64,000 nt of DNA from NCBI RefSeq assembly GCF_003095655.1, contig NZ_CP029151.1:701501-765500 (forward strand). The letters are read 5' to 3'. Under the pieces are notes generated by a model. The model made no database searches, was not told the origin of the DNA, and was given only the letters and a program-made list of their open reading frames with translations. Position 1 is the first letter of the stretch, and the number at the start of each line of letters is the position of its first letter. Shown here piece by piece: positions 50,476 to 60,112 of the stretch. A program made the translations under genes and the position numbers. The DNA is from Dokdonia sp. Dokd-P16 (lineage in GTDB: Bacteria; Bacteroidota; Bacteroidia; Flavobacteriales; Flavobacteriaceae).

Positions 50476-51531
50476 CTATTTGAATTTTTTAGGAAAGCGC
50501 ATCACATCCACTTCAGCGGGAAGTGCTTCTTGATGATCTAAAAAGTTATAAAGATACTTAGCTAGCAAAGGACCTGCCATGATTCCTCTTGTGCCTAATC
50601 CATTTAATATTGCTAGCTGATTGTAGATAGGGTGAACACCGAGCAATGGCCTTCTATCGCCCGTCGTAGGACGCACGCCAGCCTCTTGATCGACGACTTC
50701 ATAAGAAACATTAATTAGTGCGTCAAGCTTCTCTAAAAGCTCTTCACGAGCTTCTGTTGTAGCTTCCCAATCTTTATCTGTCCAATTATAAGTCGCTCCT
50801 ACTTTATAAAGACCGTTTCCTAATGGAACGATAAAGAATGAAGATTTAATTGCTGCATTTAATTGTAATTGTGGAGCACTGATAATTATATATTCTCCCT
50901 TATTGCCAACTAATGGCAATTTCCCGAAGTAAGGGTTTTGCTTCACTCCATAACCTTCGGCAAAGACAATTCGAGAGGCTTTGTAGCCATCATATGTTAC
51001 TGATGAGTCTTGTAATTGTAATAAGTCATAATCAAATACCGCTTTCGCGAAAGCGGACTTACCAGCAAGGTATTGCTCATAACAGGATTGAAGTTTTGTG
51101 ATTGCAACTCTACCCGTCTCTAGCACTTCTCCATAATGAAATGGCGCCGAAATCTCCTCACGCTCTTCCTTTACTATCGCAGTTTTCACAAACCGATTCA
51201 ACCCAGGCTTATCACTTGCTGTAAACCAATTATTTTGATCTTCGATAGAGTAGAATACTTTGCGCACAGGTAATTCATACATGAACGACTCGCCAAGTTT
51301 CTCTTCTAAAGTTCTGAAATACGGCATTGCAAGATCAAATTGCTCAATAGCCTTCCAAGGCAGTGAGTATCGCTTTAAAATTACTGGGTTATACAACCCA
51401 GCTGCTACACGGCTTGCGCCTTCTGTGCCTTTGTCTATGACAATAAAAGACTTCCCATTGCGCTCGCACTCTTCACAAAATGCGATACCTGCCAGCCCAA
51501 GACCCACGATAATATAATCTACTTCTTTCAC
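50476..51531 (-). CDS. FAD-dependent (DAO-type) amine/amino-acid oxidoreductase
   Basis: About 351 residues from GTG 51531; a GTG at 51561 would add MSLLFLYFCK. N-terminal Rossmann motif DYIIVGLGLAGIAFCEECER, glycine-rich ending AGVRPTTGDRRPLLGVHP and LNGLGTRGIMAGPLLAKYL. Typical of glycine/D-amino-acid oxidase-like enzymes; substrate unknown. A perfect -7 box TATTTTTG (51536-51543) lies 4 bp before the 51531 GTG, so a leaderless mRNA is possible. Contains palindrome copy 14. Confidence 0.85.
   Translation of the reverse strand: MKEVDYIIVGLGLAGIAFCEECERNGKSFIVIDKGTEGASRVAAGLYNPVILKRYSLPWKAIEQFDLAMPYFRTLEEKLGESFMYELPVRKVFYSIEDQNNWFTASDKPGLNRFVKTAIVKEEREEISAPFHYGEVLETGRVAITKLQSCYEQYLAGKSAFAKAVFDYDLLQLQDSSVTYDGYKASRIVFAEGYGVKQNPYFGKLPLVGNKGEYIIISAPQLQLNAAIKSSFFIVPLGNGLYKVGATYNWTDKDWEATTEAREELLEKLDALINVSYEVVDQEAGVRPTTGDRRPLLGVHPIYNQLAILNGLGTRGIMAGPLLAKYLYNFLDHQEALPAEVDVMRFPKKFK
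51041..51054. repeat. GCTTTCGCGAAAGC palindrome, copy 14 (coding)
   Basis: Exact core, 18 bp with flanks, inside the oxidoreductase gene, reading S-AFAKA-V on the minus strand (about residues 160-164). Confidence 0.95.
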
Positions 51532-51611
51532 CTTACAAAAATACAAGAATAGTAGGCTCACAAAGTGCGCATCGCCTTCCTATTTATGGGTCTGAAGTTT
51601 ATAAAATAAAA

Positions 51612-51642
51612 AAGCCACCTAAACGTATTGCTTAGGTGGCTT
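51612..51642 (-). terminator. Intrinsic terminator after gldN
   Basis: Perfect 11-bp stem (51612-51622 with 51632-51642, 9-nt loop), followed on the minus strand by TTTTTTATTTTAT. It ends the gldKLMN transcript and lies before the oxidoreductase start. Confidence 0.9.
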
Positions 51643-51663
51643 ATAATATAATTGGAAATTAAT

Positions 51664-52554
51664 CTAGTAATTCCAAAGATCTTGTTCAATATCTCTAATG
51701 CGTTCTTTGATACGATCTGACTCTAGTAATTGCATCATTGAGTTATCATTGATGTACTCCTTAACCTTACGGTCACCTTGTACGTTATCCTCTTTATAAA
51801 TAGTCGCGTTAAAACGCCTACTATTTAACAAGTGATCAAATGATATAGGCATTGATGTGTTCTTACGGTTAAATGCTTTTGCATTGTGCAGTACTTCACG
51901 CGCTCCTGGAAACCATATCCAGAAAAGCTCAATATCTGCAGCACTTGAATCATCTAAGAAGTTAACATCGCCAGAAACTGGAGCAATACCTAATAATCGG
52001 TATTTAAGTTCTCCTTGACGCTTATCGATATACCAGTAACCACGTATGTGGTATGCGTTGATATCATAAGCAGTAATTTCTGTACGCTCAATGTTATAAT
52101 CAGAAATCGATTCTCCAGCATTTAATTGATCATATCCAGCATCAGAAGTATCAATCTTTACCATTGCGGCAGAAAGATCTCCTAGTTGGATTTTTTCTGT
52201 AAAGTATGAATCTCTGTAAATAGCATCAATCTTTCCATTTTTAATATTCTTAACAAGAACATCAAAAAGTGAACGACGATCTGACCCCATATTGATAGTA
52301 TCAATAGGATAGTACAGTGGGAAATTTACGCGTTCATCAAGATCAACAACCTCCCACGTGTTTTTTGCCCATAACACGTCACGCTTTTCTACGTAACCAT
52401 ATGGCAATGGATTGTCATTGTCCTTTGCTTTTTGCTCTTCGGTAACTTCAAACATTTCATCCGGCGTTTTTGCATTAAGGATATTTCCTTGTGCAAATGC
52501 TGGAACTGCCATCAATAGACCGAGTGCAACAAAAATTAAACGTTTAAGACTCAT
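51664..52554 (-). CDS. gldN: Gliding motility/type IX secretion protein GldN
   Basis: 296 residues. Signal peptide MSLKRLIFVALGLLMAVPAFA, then the GldN/PorN core: WAKNTWEVVDLDERVNFPLY, GSDRRSLFDVLVKNIKNG, AYHIRGYWYIDKRQGELKYR and FWIWFPGAREVLHNAKAFNR. Forms the periplasmic ring with GldK. Downstream of gldM by 13 bp. Confidence 0.96.
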   Translation of the reverse strand: MSLKRLIFVALGLLMAVPAFAQGNILNAKTPDEMFEVTEEQKAKDNDNPLPYGYVEKRDVLWAKNTWEVVDLDERVNFPLYYPIDTINMGSDRRSLFDVLVKNIKNGKIDAIYRDSYFTEKIQLGDLSAAMVKIDTSDAGYDQLNAGESISDYNIERTEITAYDINAYHIRGYWYIDKRQGELKYRLLGIAPVSGDVNFLDDSSAADIELFWIWFPGAREVLHNAKAFNRKNTSMPISFDHLLNSRRFNATIYKEDNVQGDRKVKEYINDNSMMQLLESDRIKERIRDIEQDLWNY

Positions 52555-52567
52555 AATTACTTTTATT

Positions 52568-54133
52568 TTAGTTTGCTAACTCAATGATGATTGGAGAAAC
52601 TGTCTTCAATCTATATCCTGAGTTACCTTGTATACTTGCTTTAATATCAAAGATCTGTACTGTAGATCCTCTCTTTGCACGTTGTAATGCTGATTGTGCT
52701 GCCCCATTAAGCTTATTTCCTTGTACAGAAACCGTAGCCGCATCTCCTGCTCTAAATTTGAAACTATTAACTCTCAAGTTAAGATCAAAGTCAAAATCTG
52801 GAAGACTAGCTCCTATTGGTGCCGCTGCAACTGTGTTTCTAGGCTTCTTTAAGTTACCGCCATCATCACCTCCTAAAGTTCCCACTGGACGTGGAATATC
52901 TTTAATACGGAAAACAGCTTTATCAGAAGCACTACCTCCGTCAGGAAGCTTTGCAGTCACATTAATCGTTACTTCGCGTCCTTGACCAGGAGTCATTGAA
53001 TAGCTAGTTCCAGATCTTTTAGAAAGACCTGCTCCAGATGCAGAAACTGCATTATCTGATACACCAGCAAATGATATCGTCATTGGGTTTGCAACACCAC
53101 GATAAACAACATTCATCTTATCTGCAGCGATAGTAGCAGAGTTAGGCTTATTAATCGTAGTAAAAGCTTGTTCAACTGGAACTTCGATCTCCTTACCATC
53201 TTGAGGGTAAAATAATGATCCCGTAATTTTGTGATCACCTACACCTCCAGTGTTTACACCTAAAACAAGTTTACCACCATCATAAGAAACTTTATCTGCC
53301 GGGATTGCACGACCATCTAATTTTAATTCTACTCTAGAAGGTTTTGTAGAAGAATCTACACGACCTAAAGAAAGAACACCATCAAATGTAGAACCTGTAT
53401 AATAAGCTCCTTTTGAGGTTGTCATTACCGTCTCATAGTTATTTAAAGAAGCAAGTTCTTTAAGATTACCAGAAAGTAACTTAGTTAATAGTTCATTCTC
53501 AACAACTTTAATGTCATTCTGTAATTGAGACATCTTGGTTAAAGAAGAAACTGATGGGAAACCTACAAAGTGATAAGAAATATAGTCTTGAGTTTTCTTA
53601 ACATCATCACCTTCACCCCCAGTTACTACATCACTAGTACTAAAGTCATTTTTAATTTGAGTTGCCAATGCTTCATTATCACCGACTAATTTCAACATAC
53701 CTTCACGGTAAGTGTCCATTTGACTTAGATACTCACTTCCTTTTGGCGTGATTTTTCCTCCAGCATAGTATCTCTCATCTATGAAAGTCGTTTTATCCAT
53801 TGCCTCATAATCTGTAGGATCTTCCATATCGCCAGTAAGCGCGGCTTTCTCCTCTTCTAAAAATGAAAACAACGTGTTTCCAAGTTCTTTAGCATTCTTA
53901 GCCGTAACTGCAGCTGCTTTAAACTCTTCATTCTCATTTGCTTTTTTTGATATATCTGCAAATGCTAGGTCGTTTTTAGCTTCAAATGAAACATTTGAAC
54001 GCTCAAACTTTTCATTTATTGATCCGAAAGCAGATAATACTTCTCTTGACATCTGTAGTGCTAGCATCGCTATAAACACCAAGTACATCAAGTTTATCAT
54101 CTTCTGCCTTGCGGTTTGTTTTCCTCCTGCCAT
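52568..54133 (-). CDS. gldM: Gliding motility/type IX secretion motor protein GldM
   Basis: 521 residues. N-terminal membrane helix MINLMYLVFIAMLALQMSRE with the charged residue that engages the GldL proton channel, then a long periplasmic domain series ending LKTVSPIIIELAN. GldLM is the proton-driven rotary motor of the type IX secretion system. gldL lies upstream by 47 bp. Confidence 0.96.
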   Translation of the reverse strand: MAGGKQTARQKMINLMYLVFIAMLALQMSREVLSAFGSINEKFERSNVSFEAKNDLAFADISKKANENEEFKAAAVTAKNAKELGNTLFSFLEEEKAALTGDMEDPTDYEAMDKTTFIDERYYAGGKITPKGSEYLSQMDTYREGMLKLVGDNEALATQIKNDFSTSDVVTGGEGDDVKKTQDYISYHFVGFPSVSSLTKMSQLQNDIKVVENELLTKLLSGNLKELASLNNYETVMTTSKGAYYTGSTFDGVLSLGRVDSSTKPSRVELKLDGRAIPADKVSYDGGKLVLGVNTGGVGDHKITGSLFYPQDGKEIEVPVEQAFTTINKPNSATIAADKMNVVYRGVANPMTISFAGVSDNAVSASGAGLSKRSGTSYSMTPGQGREVTINVTAKLPDGGSASDKAVFRIKDIPRPVGTLGGDDGGNLKKPRNTVAAAPIGASLPDFDFDLNLRVNSFKFRAGDAATVSVQGNKLNGAAQSALQRAKRGSTVQIFDIKASIQGNSGYRLKTVSPIIIELAN

Positions 54134-54180
54134 TTTTTAAATTTTAGTTGTTAGTTTATTAATTGTGTAAACAACTAAAA

Positions 54181-54816
54181 TTAGTTTTTGTTCATTGCAG
54201 AAAGCATTCCACCATATACTCCGTTTAAAGAAGAAAGGTTTGTTGCAAGACTCTCCATTTGATCTTTAAGCTTTCCAGCATTTTGAGTTACTTGCTCGTT
54301 GATTTCTGCTTGACGGCTAGAAGACTCAACTTGTACTTTGTAAAGGCTATTTAAAGACTCCATTTGAGCCGCAGCAAGTGCCATCTCTTCAGAATATTTC
54401 TTAGTAGAAGACATTGCATCTGCTGTAGGCGCAATTCCTTTCGCAGCACCTTCAAAGCTACGGATGCTAGTTCCTAAGCTTGTCATAAGCTCAGAATCAA
54501 TTTTTGCCTCTTTAAGCATGTTATCTAATTTTTTAGATAATTGAGCTTCTGCCTCAACAGGAGCTACTGCTTTTTTCTTTGATACACTTGCACCACCTGC
54601 AAGTTCAGGATACACTAATGCCCAGTCAAGATCTGAATCAACTGGTTCAAAAGCAGAGATAAAGAAAACTAGTGCTTCAGTTACAAGCCCTATAATAAGC
54701 ATTAAATCTCCACCTGTCCAGTGCATTAATTTAAAAAGTGCTCCAATGATAACTACAGCTGCTCCAATACCGTAAACGGCATTCATTATTTTTTTTCTTG
54801 TTTGAGATTGTGCCAT
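54181..54816 (-). CDS. gldL: Gliding motility/type IX secretion motor protein GldL
   Basis: 211 residues. Two membrane helices near the N-terminus (IMNAVYGIGAAVVIIGALFK and LMLIIGLVTEALVFFISAFE) carrying the Glu of the proton path, then a cytoplasmic coiled coil. Five copies surround the GldM dimer. Preceded by gldK with an 80-bp gap. Confidence 0.96.
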   Translation of the reverse strand: MAQSQTRKKIMNAVYGIGAAVVIIGALFKLMHWTGGDLMLIIGLVTEALVFFISAFEPVDSDLDWALVYPELAGGASVSKKKAVAPVEAEAQLSKKLDNMLKEAKIDSELMTSLGTSIRSFEGAAKGIAPTADAMSSTKKYSEEMALAAAQMESLNSLYKVQVESSSRQAEINEQVTQNAGKLKDQMESLATNLSSLNGVYGGMLSAMNKN

Positions 54817-54896
54817 GATAATTTCTTTTAGTTTAGTTTAGTTAAGTAAGTTAATTAGATTAAGTAATTGTTATAATTTGGGAATTATTCAATTCG

Positions 54897-56267
54897 TTAT
54901 TTCTTCGGCTTTCTAAGGTTGATTTTTTCATCAACACCCATAAAGTCCTGCACGGTTCTAAAACCGATATAACTACGAGCAGAGTCTTGATACTCATAGT
55001 CACGTGAGCTCACCTGTAGGAAGTAAGCAACATCTTTCCATGAACCACCACGTATAACTTTACGACGATTGTCTTTGTCATTTACGTTAGGATTAATAGT
55101 AGACATATATTCATAAGAAGCTGGATCGTAAGAAGAAGCTACCCACTCTGATACATTTCCTGCCATGTTGTACAGGTTGTAATCATTAGGTTCGTAAGCA
55201 TCTGCTTCTACTGTATACAACGCTTGATCTGCGCCATAATCACCTCTTAAAGGTTTAAAGTTTGCAAGGAAGCAACCTCTATCATTCTTTGCGTATGGAC
55301 CACCCCAAGGATAATCACCACTTTCGAGTCCGCCACGAGCGGCATACTCCCACTCGGCTTCACCAGGAAGTCTAAAACGGTTTACAAATTGCCTTTTCTT
55401 TGATTTTTGATGAGAATTCTTGTACATCGTTCTCCACTCACAAAAAGCTTTTGCTTGCATCCATGTAACTCCAACAACTGGATACTCTCCGTATGCATCA
55501 TGCCAGAAATAGTCATTATGCATAGGCTCATTATATGAGTATGCAAAATCTTTAATCCACACCGTGGTGTCTGGATAGATTTTCACTGTTTCTGTTTTGA
55601 TATGATCTTTACGACGACCGCCGTTTTTCTTTGCAGCTTCCTGAATATCAAGATACGTATAACGGAATTCTAATTTATCAACGTCAATAGTGCGCTGTCC
55701 ATTATAAGCCTCCTCCATAGGGATGTACATCGTATCCATCACCTCAGCATAATACTCATCTGGATATTCTGAAGTATCCCAAATGATATCAATGTCTCTG
55801 TTAAGTTTACGACCTTCAAAACCAGTCTCTCCTAGCCCGAAATAGTTGTCATACATGTATTGCTCGTAAGGGGTCATATTATCAGGATCTGCATCGCTAA
55901 ATGCAAACTCACCTATACCTCCATTACCAGGGGTCTCCCCAAGCTCATCAGCTAAGATTGCAAGCTTCGTGAGCACTGTAGAATCACGCACCCACTCCAC
56001 AAACTGTCTGTATTCCGCGTTAGTAATTTCTGTTTCGTCCATGTAGAAAGAGCGCACAGTCACCGTTTTAGTAGGAGCGTCATTTACCGCAGCAAAGTCA
56101 TCATCACTCTTACCCATTATGTAAGCACCTCCAGAAACAAGGGTCATTCCATAAGGTTTTTCAGGGTTCCATCGCTTGCCTTTGGCACCGACGAGTTCCC
56201 CTCGATCGCCTTTGCCACAACTAGACAGCAAAGCTACTATCGCAATAAATGCAATATACTTTTTCAT
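54897..56267 (-). CDS. gldK: Gliding motility/type IX secretion lipoprotein GldK
   Basis: 456 residues. Lipoprotein signal with lipobox (IAIVALLSSCGKG), then a formylglycine-generating-enzyme-like (SUMF1) fold: GGAYIMGKSDDDFA, FYMDETEITNAEYRQFVEWV, VVGVTWMQAKAFCEWR, RLPGEAEWEYAARGG and a C-terminal VIRGGSWKDVAYFLQ. Used structurally in the outer-membrane-associated GldKN ring. First gene of the block. Confidence 0.95.
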   Translation of the reverse strand: MKKYIAFIAIVALLSSCGKGDRGELVGAKGKRWNPEKPYGMTLVSGGAYIMGKSDDDFAAVNDAPTKTVTVRSFYMDETEITNAEYRQFVEWVRDSTVLTKLAILADELGETPGNGGIGEFAFSDADPDNMTPYEQYMYDNYFGLGETGFEGRKLNRDIDIIWDTSEYPDEYYAEVMDTMYIPMEEAYNGQRTIDVDKLEFRYTYLDIQEAAKKNGGRRKDHIKTETVKIYPDTTVWIKDFAYSYNEPMHNDYFWHDAYGEYPVVGVTWMQAKAFCEWRTMYKNSHQKSKKRQFVNRFRLPGEAEWEYAARGGLESGDYPWGGPYAKNDRGCFLANFKPLRGDYGADQALYTVEADAYEPNDYNLYNMAGNVSEWVASSYDPASYEYMSTINPNVNDKDNRRKVIRGGSWKDVAYFLQVSSRDYEYQDSARSYIGFRTVQDFMGVDEKINLRKPKK

Positions 56268-56342
56268 AGGATATTAGGTTAAGTATTCTAAAGTTAAGGG
56301 CGTAAACCTATTTATTTTATTTGTAATAAACAATTTATTCGC

Positions 56343-56350
56343 CAAAAATA
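56343..56350 (-). promoter_or_regulatory. Candidate -7 box of gldKLMN
   Basis: TATTTTTG on the minus strand (perfect TAnnTTTG), about 75 bp before gldK. No clear -33 TTG at the usual distance. The 108-bp gap holds nothing else. Confidence 0.4.
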
Positions 56351-56375
56351 ATCATTTCATCGTTGAAACACATAG

Positions 56376-57542
56376 TCAAATTTCGTTTTTCTTCCTTGCT
56401 TTGAACCAACGTTCAGGGATATTTTGATTACAAGCATCCAGATAATCTTGGTACGTGCAAGGTAATAACGTGTGCCTTTTTAATTTATTATTCAAGCCCA
56501 TAATAAATGGAATCTCGATCCACCATCTCGCTGTTTTTTCACTTTTGTAAAATGTTAACACTTCATCTTCTATTGGAACTTGGTACGTAAGAAAATTTCC
56601 TTTCTCAATATCCATGTTTTCGCTTGCGCGAAAATTTACTCCCTCAATAAAGTACCACATCATTTGAGCAACGAGCATCGCTGCTTTTTCCTCGTGGACG
56701 TCATTCTTATACTCAAAAACTCCAAAAGAAGTCACTTTATCGCTTATACCTGCATATCGAGCAATAGTACATATCTCCTTTCCATCAAACCCGTTAGGCA
56801 TTTTATTGTACCTAGTACTTAGCTCACTACTGCGCACAGCATTTAAGTCTATCGCAACAAGATCTGCATCTCTCATTACGGGCTCTACAATACTCATCAT
56901 AGCCGAAACATTTCCTAATCGGTAACTATCAAAGTATAACTTATCCATCAAATCTATTTCCTCCTGAGGATTAAAATAGGTTTGATACCCTATATTTGAG
57001 TAGTTGAAAAGGTTGTATGGTTTTTCAACAATAATCTTCCCTACGTAGGATTTATTATGGATAGGCTGGCTCGCATCTCCTAAGTCAAAACGACTATCTA
57101 CATTCACCACATTTACCATTTGATCCAACTTATCATAGGATCTGTAAATAGGATACACCAAATCTTGGCTTCCCCCTATATACATAGGTACAATTCCCTT
57201 CTTAAAAAGAGCTTCGTTAACAGTTCTGATGGCAAAATAGGTGTCATCTACACTTTCTCCTCCATGAATGTCACCCAAATCGGCAATTGTTGTGTGCCAG
57301 TTACCAGGGAAAAGTTCGTAAAAAGTGGTTCTAAGCTCTGTAAATGATAATGATTCTCCGAGATTATTTTGATCACGCCTATTTTCGCGCAAGCAAATAA
57401 TAGCTACTTGCACACCTTCTAGATCTGGCATTCCCAACTCCTCACTGTGTAATCTAATGTTATTACCTAGTGATTGATGATGTTGCAATTGTATATGCGC
57501 AAGCGCAATTTCTGGTATAGGGCTTAGCACCTCAAAGGCCAT
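56376..57542 (-). CDS. Arginase/formimidoylglutamase-fold protein with degenerate metal site
   Basis: 388 residues. The ureohydrolase fold is recognisable: ADLGDIHGGESVDDTYFAIR, GIVPMYIGGSQDLVYPIYRS, VNVVNVDSRFDLGDASQPI and LVAIDLNAVRSSELS. At the usual metal ligands the arginase GGDHS reads GGSQD, DAHxD reads DSRFD, and SxDxDxxDP reads AIDLNAVRSSE, so several ligands are lost and catalysis is doubtful. It lies 3 bp from topA, between topA and the gld genes, an order seen in Flavobacteriia. May be a structural or regulatory protein. Confidence 0.85.
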   Translation of the reverse strand: MAFEVLSPIPEIALAHIQLQHHQSLGNNIRLHSEELGMPDLEGVQVAIICLRENRRDQNNLGESLSFTELRTTFYELFPGNWHTTIADLGDIHGGESVDDTYFAIRTVNEALFKKGIVPMYIGGSQDLVYPIYRSYDKLDQMVNVVNVDSRFDLGDASQPIHNKSYVGKIIVEKPYNLFNYSNIGYQTYFNPQEEIDLMDKLYFDSYRLGNVSAMMSIVEPVMRDADLVAIDLNAVRSSELSTRYNKMPNGFDGKEICTIARYAGISDKVTSFGVFEYKNDVHEEKAAMLVAQMMWYFIEGVNFRASENMDIEKGNFLTYQVPIEDEVLTFYKSEKTARWWIEIPFIMGLNNKLKRHTLLPCTYQDYLDACNQNIPERWFKARKKNEI

Positions 57543-57545
57543 ATA

Positions 57546-60092
57546 TTACTTCTTTTTTGCAGTCGTTTTCTTCTTTACAGGCGCCTTTTTCTTTGCTGGA
57601 GCTTTCTTTTTGGCCGGAGCCTTCTTCTTTGCTGCTGCTTTTTTCTTAGGTGCTTTTTTCTCTATGTAGGCCTTGATTTCATCTAAGGTTAACGCTGCTG
57701 CGTCTATATCCTTACTTAGCTCAATTTTAGTCTTCCCTTTAATAATATTAGAACGACCCCATCTTGCTTTTTCTACACGTATACCTTCTTCTGGGAAGTC
57801 TTGAAGTACTTTATCTATTTCCTTCTGCTTCTTCACTTCAATAAGCTCTACGATATCATCGTCAGAAAGGTTATCAAAGTCGTACTTCTTATTGACATTA
57901 ATAAACATTCCGTTCCATTTTATAAATGGCCCGAAACGCCCTGTTCCTTTTTGAACTGGAAGGTCTTCATAGGTATAAATAGGAGCATCTGCCTTTTGCT
58001 TCTCTTTAATATAAACAATAGCTTCATCAAGATCTACATCCATAGGGTCACGGCCTTTAGGCAATGAAACAAAGGTTGCCCCAAACTTCACATAAGGACC
58101 AAAACGACCATTATTTACAGATACTTCTTCTTCTTCAAAAGTCCCTAAATCTTTAGGCAACTTAAACAAGTCCATCGCTTGCTCATAAGTAAGGTTTGCC
58201 AGCGTTTGATCTGGACCTAAACTTGCAAAACGTGGTTTCTCTTCATCCTCTACAGAACCTATTTGCACCATAGGTCCAAATTTCCCTAGACGAACACTTA
58301 CCGGTTTACCGCTTTCTGGATCTTTACCTAAAATACGCTCACCTACTTCACGCTCTGCATTTTTCTCTACATCTTTTACATGAGGATGAAAATCTGTGTA
58401 AAAGTCTTTCATCATCTTTGTCCACTCCTGCTTTCCCTCTGCAATATCATCAAAGTCTGCTTCGACTTTTGCAGTAAAGTTGTAATCAAGAATATTTTCA
58501 AAGTGCTGTACCAAGAAATCATTTACCACCATTCCCACATCTGTAGGCACTAGCTTTCCTTTATCTGAACCTACCATCTCCGTTAAGGTTCTATCTTTTA
58601 TCTCGTTGTTCTCAAGACTCAACACATCATAAGATCGCTCTTTACCATCTACAGTGCCCTTCTCAACATACTTACGATTTTGTATCGTAGTAATAGTAGG
58701 CGCATATGTAGACGGACGACCGATACCAAGCTCCTCTAATTTCTTCACTAGAGATGCTTCCGTATATCTATATGGTGGTCTTGTAAAACGTTCTGTTGCG
58801 GTAATGTAAGAATTGAGTAATGTTTCTCCTGTTTTAAGATCTGGAAGTAATCCAGTCTCTTCTTCATCTTCATCATCATGACCCTCAAGGTATACCTTTA
58901 AGAATCCTTCAAATTTTAAAATCTCTCCATTTGCAGTAAAGTTATCTGTTCCTGCGCTTGAAGCTATCTGCACATTAGTACGCTCTAGTTGCGCCTCACT
59001 CATTTGTGATGCAATAGCTCGTTTCCATATTAATTCATACAGACGCATTTGATCGCGATCCATATTAACTGAATGCTTAGAAAAATCTGTTGGACGTATA
59101 GCTTCGTGAGCTTCTTGTGCTCCTTTTGACTTTCCTTTATAGTTACGTTCTTTATGAAATTCTTTACCGTAAGCAGCTAGTATTTCTGCTTGCGCACCAG
59201 CTTTTGCATCTTTAGATAGGTTTACACTATCTGTTCTCATATATGTAATGTGCCCTGCCTCATAGAGACGCTGCGCCATATTCATCGTTTTACTAACAGA
59301 GAAGTATAACTTTCTACTTGCTTCTTGTTGTAGTGTAGAAGTTGTAAATGGTGGTGCTGGTGATTTTTTGGCTGGCTTTTTTGTAAGCGCATCTACTTTA
59401 AAAGTCGCCTTCAAGTTTTTCTCAAGAAATTCTTGTGCTTTTTTCTTAGTAGTAATATTTTTAGGAAGTTTTGCTCTAAAAGATTTTCCATCTTCTGTAG
59501 TAAACTCTGCATCTACTCTGTATGATGCTTGTGGCTCAAAGTTTAAAACCTCGCGCTCACGCTCTACAATAAGTCTCACAGAAACAGATTGCACACGCCC
59601 TGCCGAAAGACCTCCTTTTACCTTTCTCCATAACACTGGCGAAAGTTCATAACCTACAAGTCTATCTAAAACTCTACGCGCTTGTTGCGCATTTACAAGA
59701 TCATAATCAATCTGTCGCGGATTATCGATTGCTCTTAAGATTGCAGTTTTAGTAATCTCATGAAAAACAATACGCTTAGTACGGTCTGGTGTTAAGCCGA
59801 GCTCTTGCTCGAGGTGCCATGCAATGGCCTCACCCTCGCGATCCTCATCACTTGCTAGCCAAACCATATCGGCTTTTGCGGCTAGTGACTTTAGATTTTT
59901 TACTACCTTTTTCTTATCGTCAGAGACTTTATATTTAGGAGTGAAATCTCCATCTACATCAACACCTAACTCTTTAGAGGGAAGGTCTGCTATGTGTCCA
60001 AAACTACTCTCAACTTTATAGTCAGAGCCTAGAAATTTTTCTATTGTTTTAGCCTTTGCAGGTGACTCCACAATGACGAGATTCTTTGCCAT
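57546..60092 (-). CDS. topA: DNA topoisomerase I with lysine-rich tail
   Basis: 848 residues. Toprim domain MAKNLVIVESPAKAKTIEKF and DMVWLASDEDREGEAIAWHL; active-site Tyr in GHITYMRTDSVNLS; further ARCHs to about 590; three C-terminal zinc-ribbon-like repeat regions (FGPMVQIG, FGPYVKFG, FGPFIKW). The last about 40 residues are an Ala/Lys/Pro repeat (KKKAPAKKKAPAKKK), histone-H1-like. Relaxes negative supercoils. Promoter at 60113-60141. Confidence 0.97.
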   Translation of the reverse strand: MAKNLVIVESPAKAKTIEKFLGSDYKVESSFGHIADLPSKELGVDVDGDFTPKYKVSDDKKKVVKNLKSLAAKADMVWLASDEDREGEAIAWHLEQELGLTPDRTKRIVFHEITKTAILRAIDNPRQIDYDLVNAQQARRVLDRLVGYELSPVLWRKVKGGLSAGRVQSVSVRLIVEREREVLNFEPQASYRVDAEFTTEDGKSFRAKLPKNITTKKKAQEFLEKNLKATFKVDALTKKPAKKSPAPPFTTSTLQQEASRKLYFSVSKTMNMAQRLYEAGHITYMRTDSVNLSKDAKAGAQAEILAAYGKEFHKERNYKGKSKGAQEAHEAIRPTDFSKHSVNMDRDQMRLYELIWKRAIASQMSEAQLERTNVQIASSAGTDNFTANGEILKFEGFLKVYLEGHDDEDEEETGLLPDLKTGETLLNSYITATERFTRPPYRYTEASLVKKLEELGIGRPSTYAPTITTIQNRKYVEKGTVDGKERSYDVLSLENNEIKDRTLTEMVGSDKGKLVPTDVGMVVNDFLVQHFENILDYNFTAKVEADFDDIAEGKQEWTKMMKDFYTDFHPHVKDVEKNAEREVGERILGKDPESGKPVSVRLGKFGPMVQIGSVEDEEKPRFASLGPDQTLANLTYEQAMDLFKLPKDLGTFEEEEVSVNNGRFGPYVKFGATFVSLPKGRDPMDVDLDEAIVYIKEKQKADAPIYTYEDLPVQKGTGRFGPFIKWNGMFINVNKKYDFDNLSDDDIVELIEVKKQKEIDKVLQDFPEEGIRVEKARWGRSNIIKGKTKIELSKDIDAAALTLDEIKAYIEKKAPKKKAAAKKKAPAKKKAPAKKKAPVKKKTTAKKK

Positions 60093-60112
60093 ACATCTTA
60101 TTTTTCAGGGTA

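Noticed and set aside
56616-56633. TTTTCGCTTGCGCGAAAA, resembling the 14-bp palindrome
   Set aside because: Differs in the centre and is inside the arginase-like gene; not counted as a copy.
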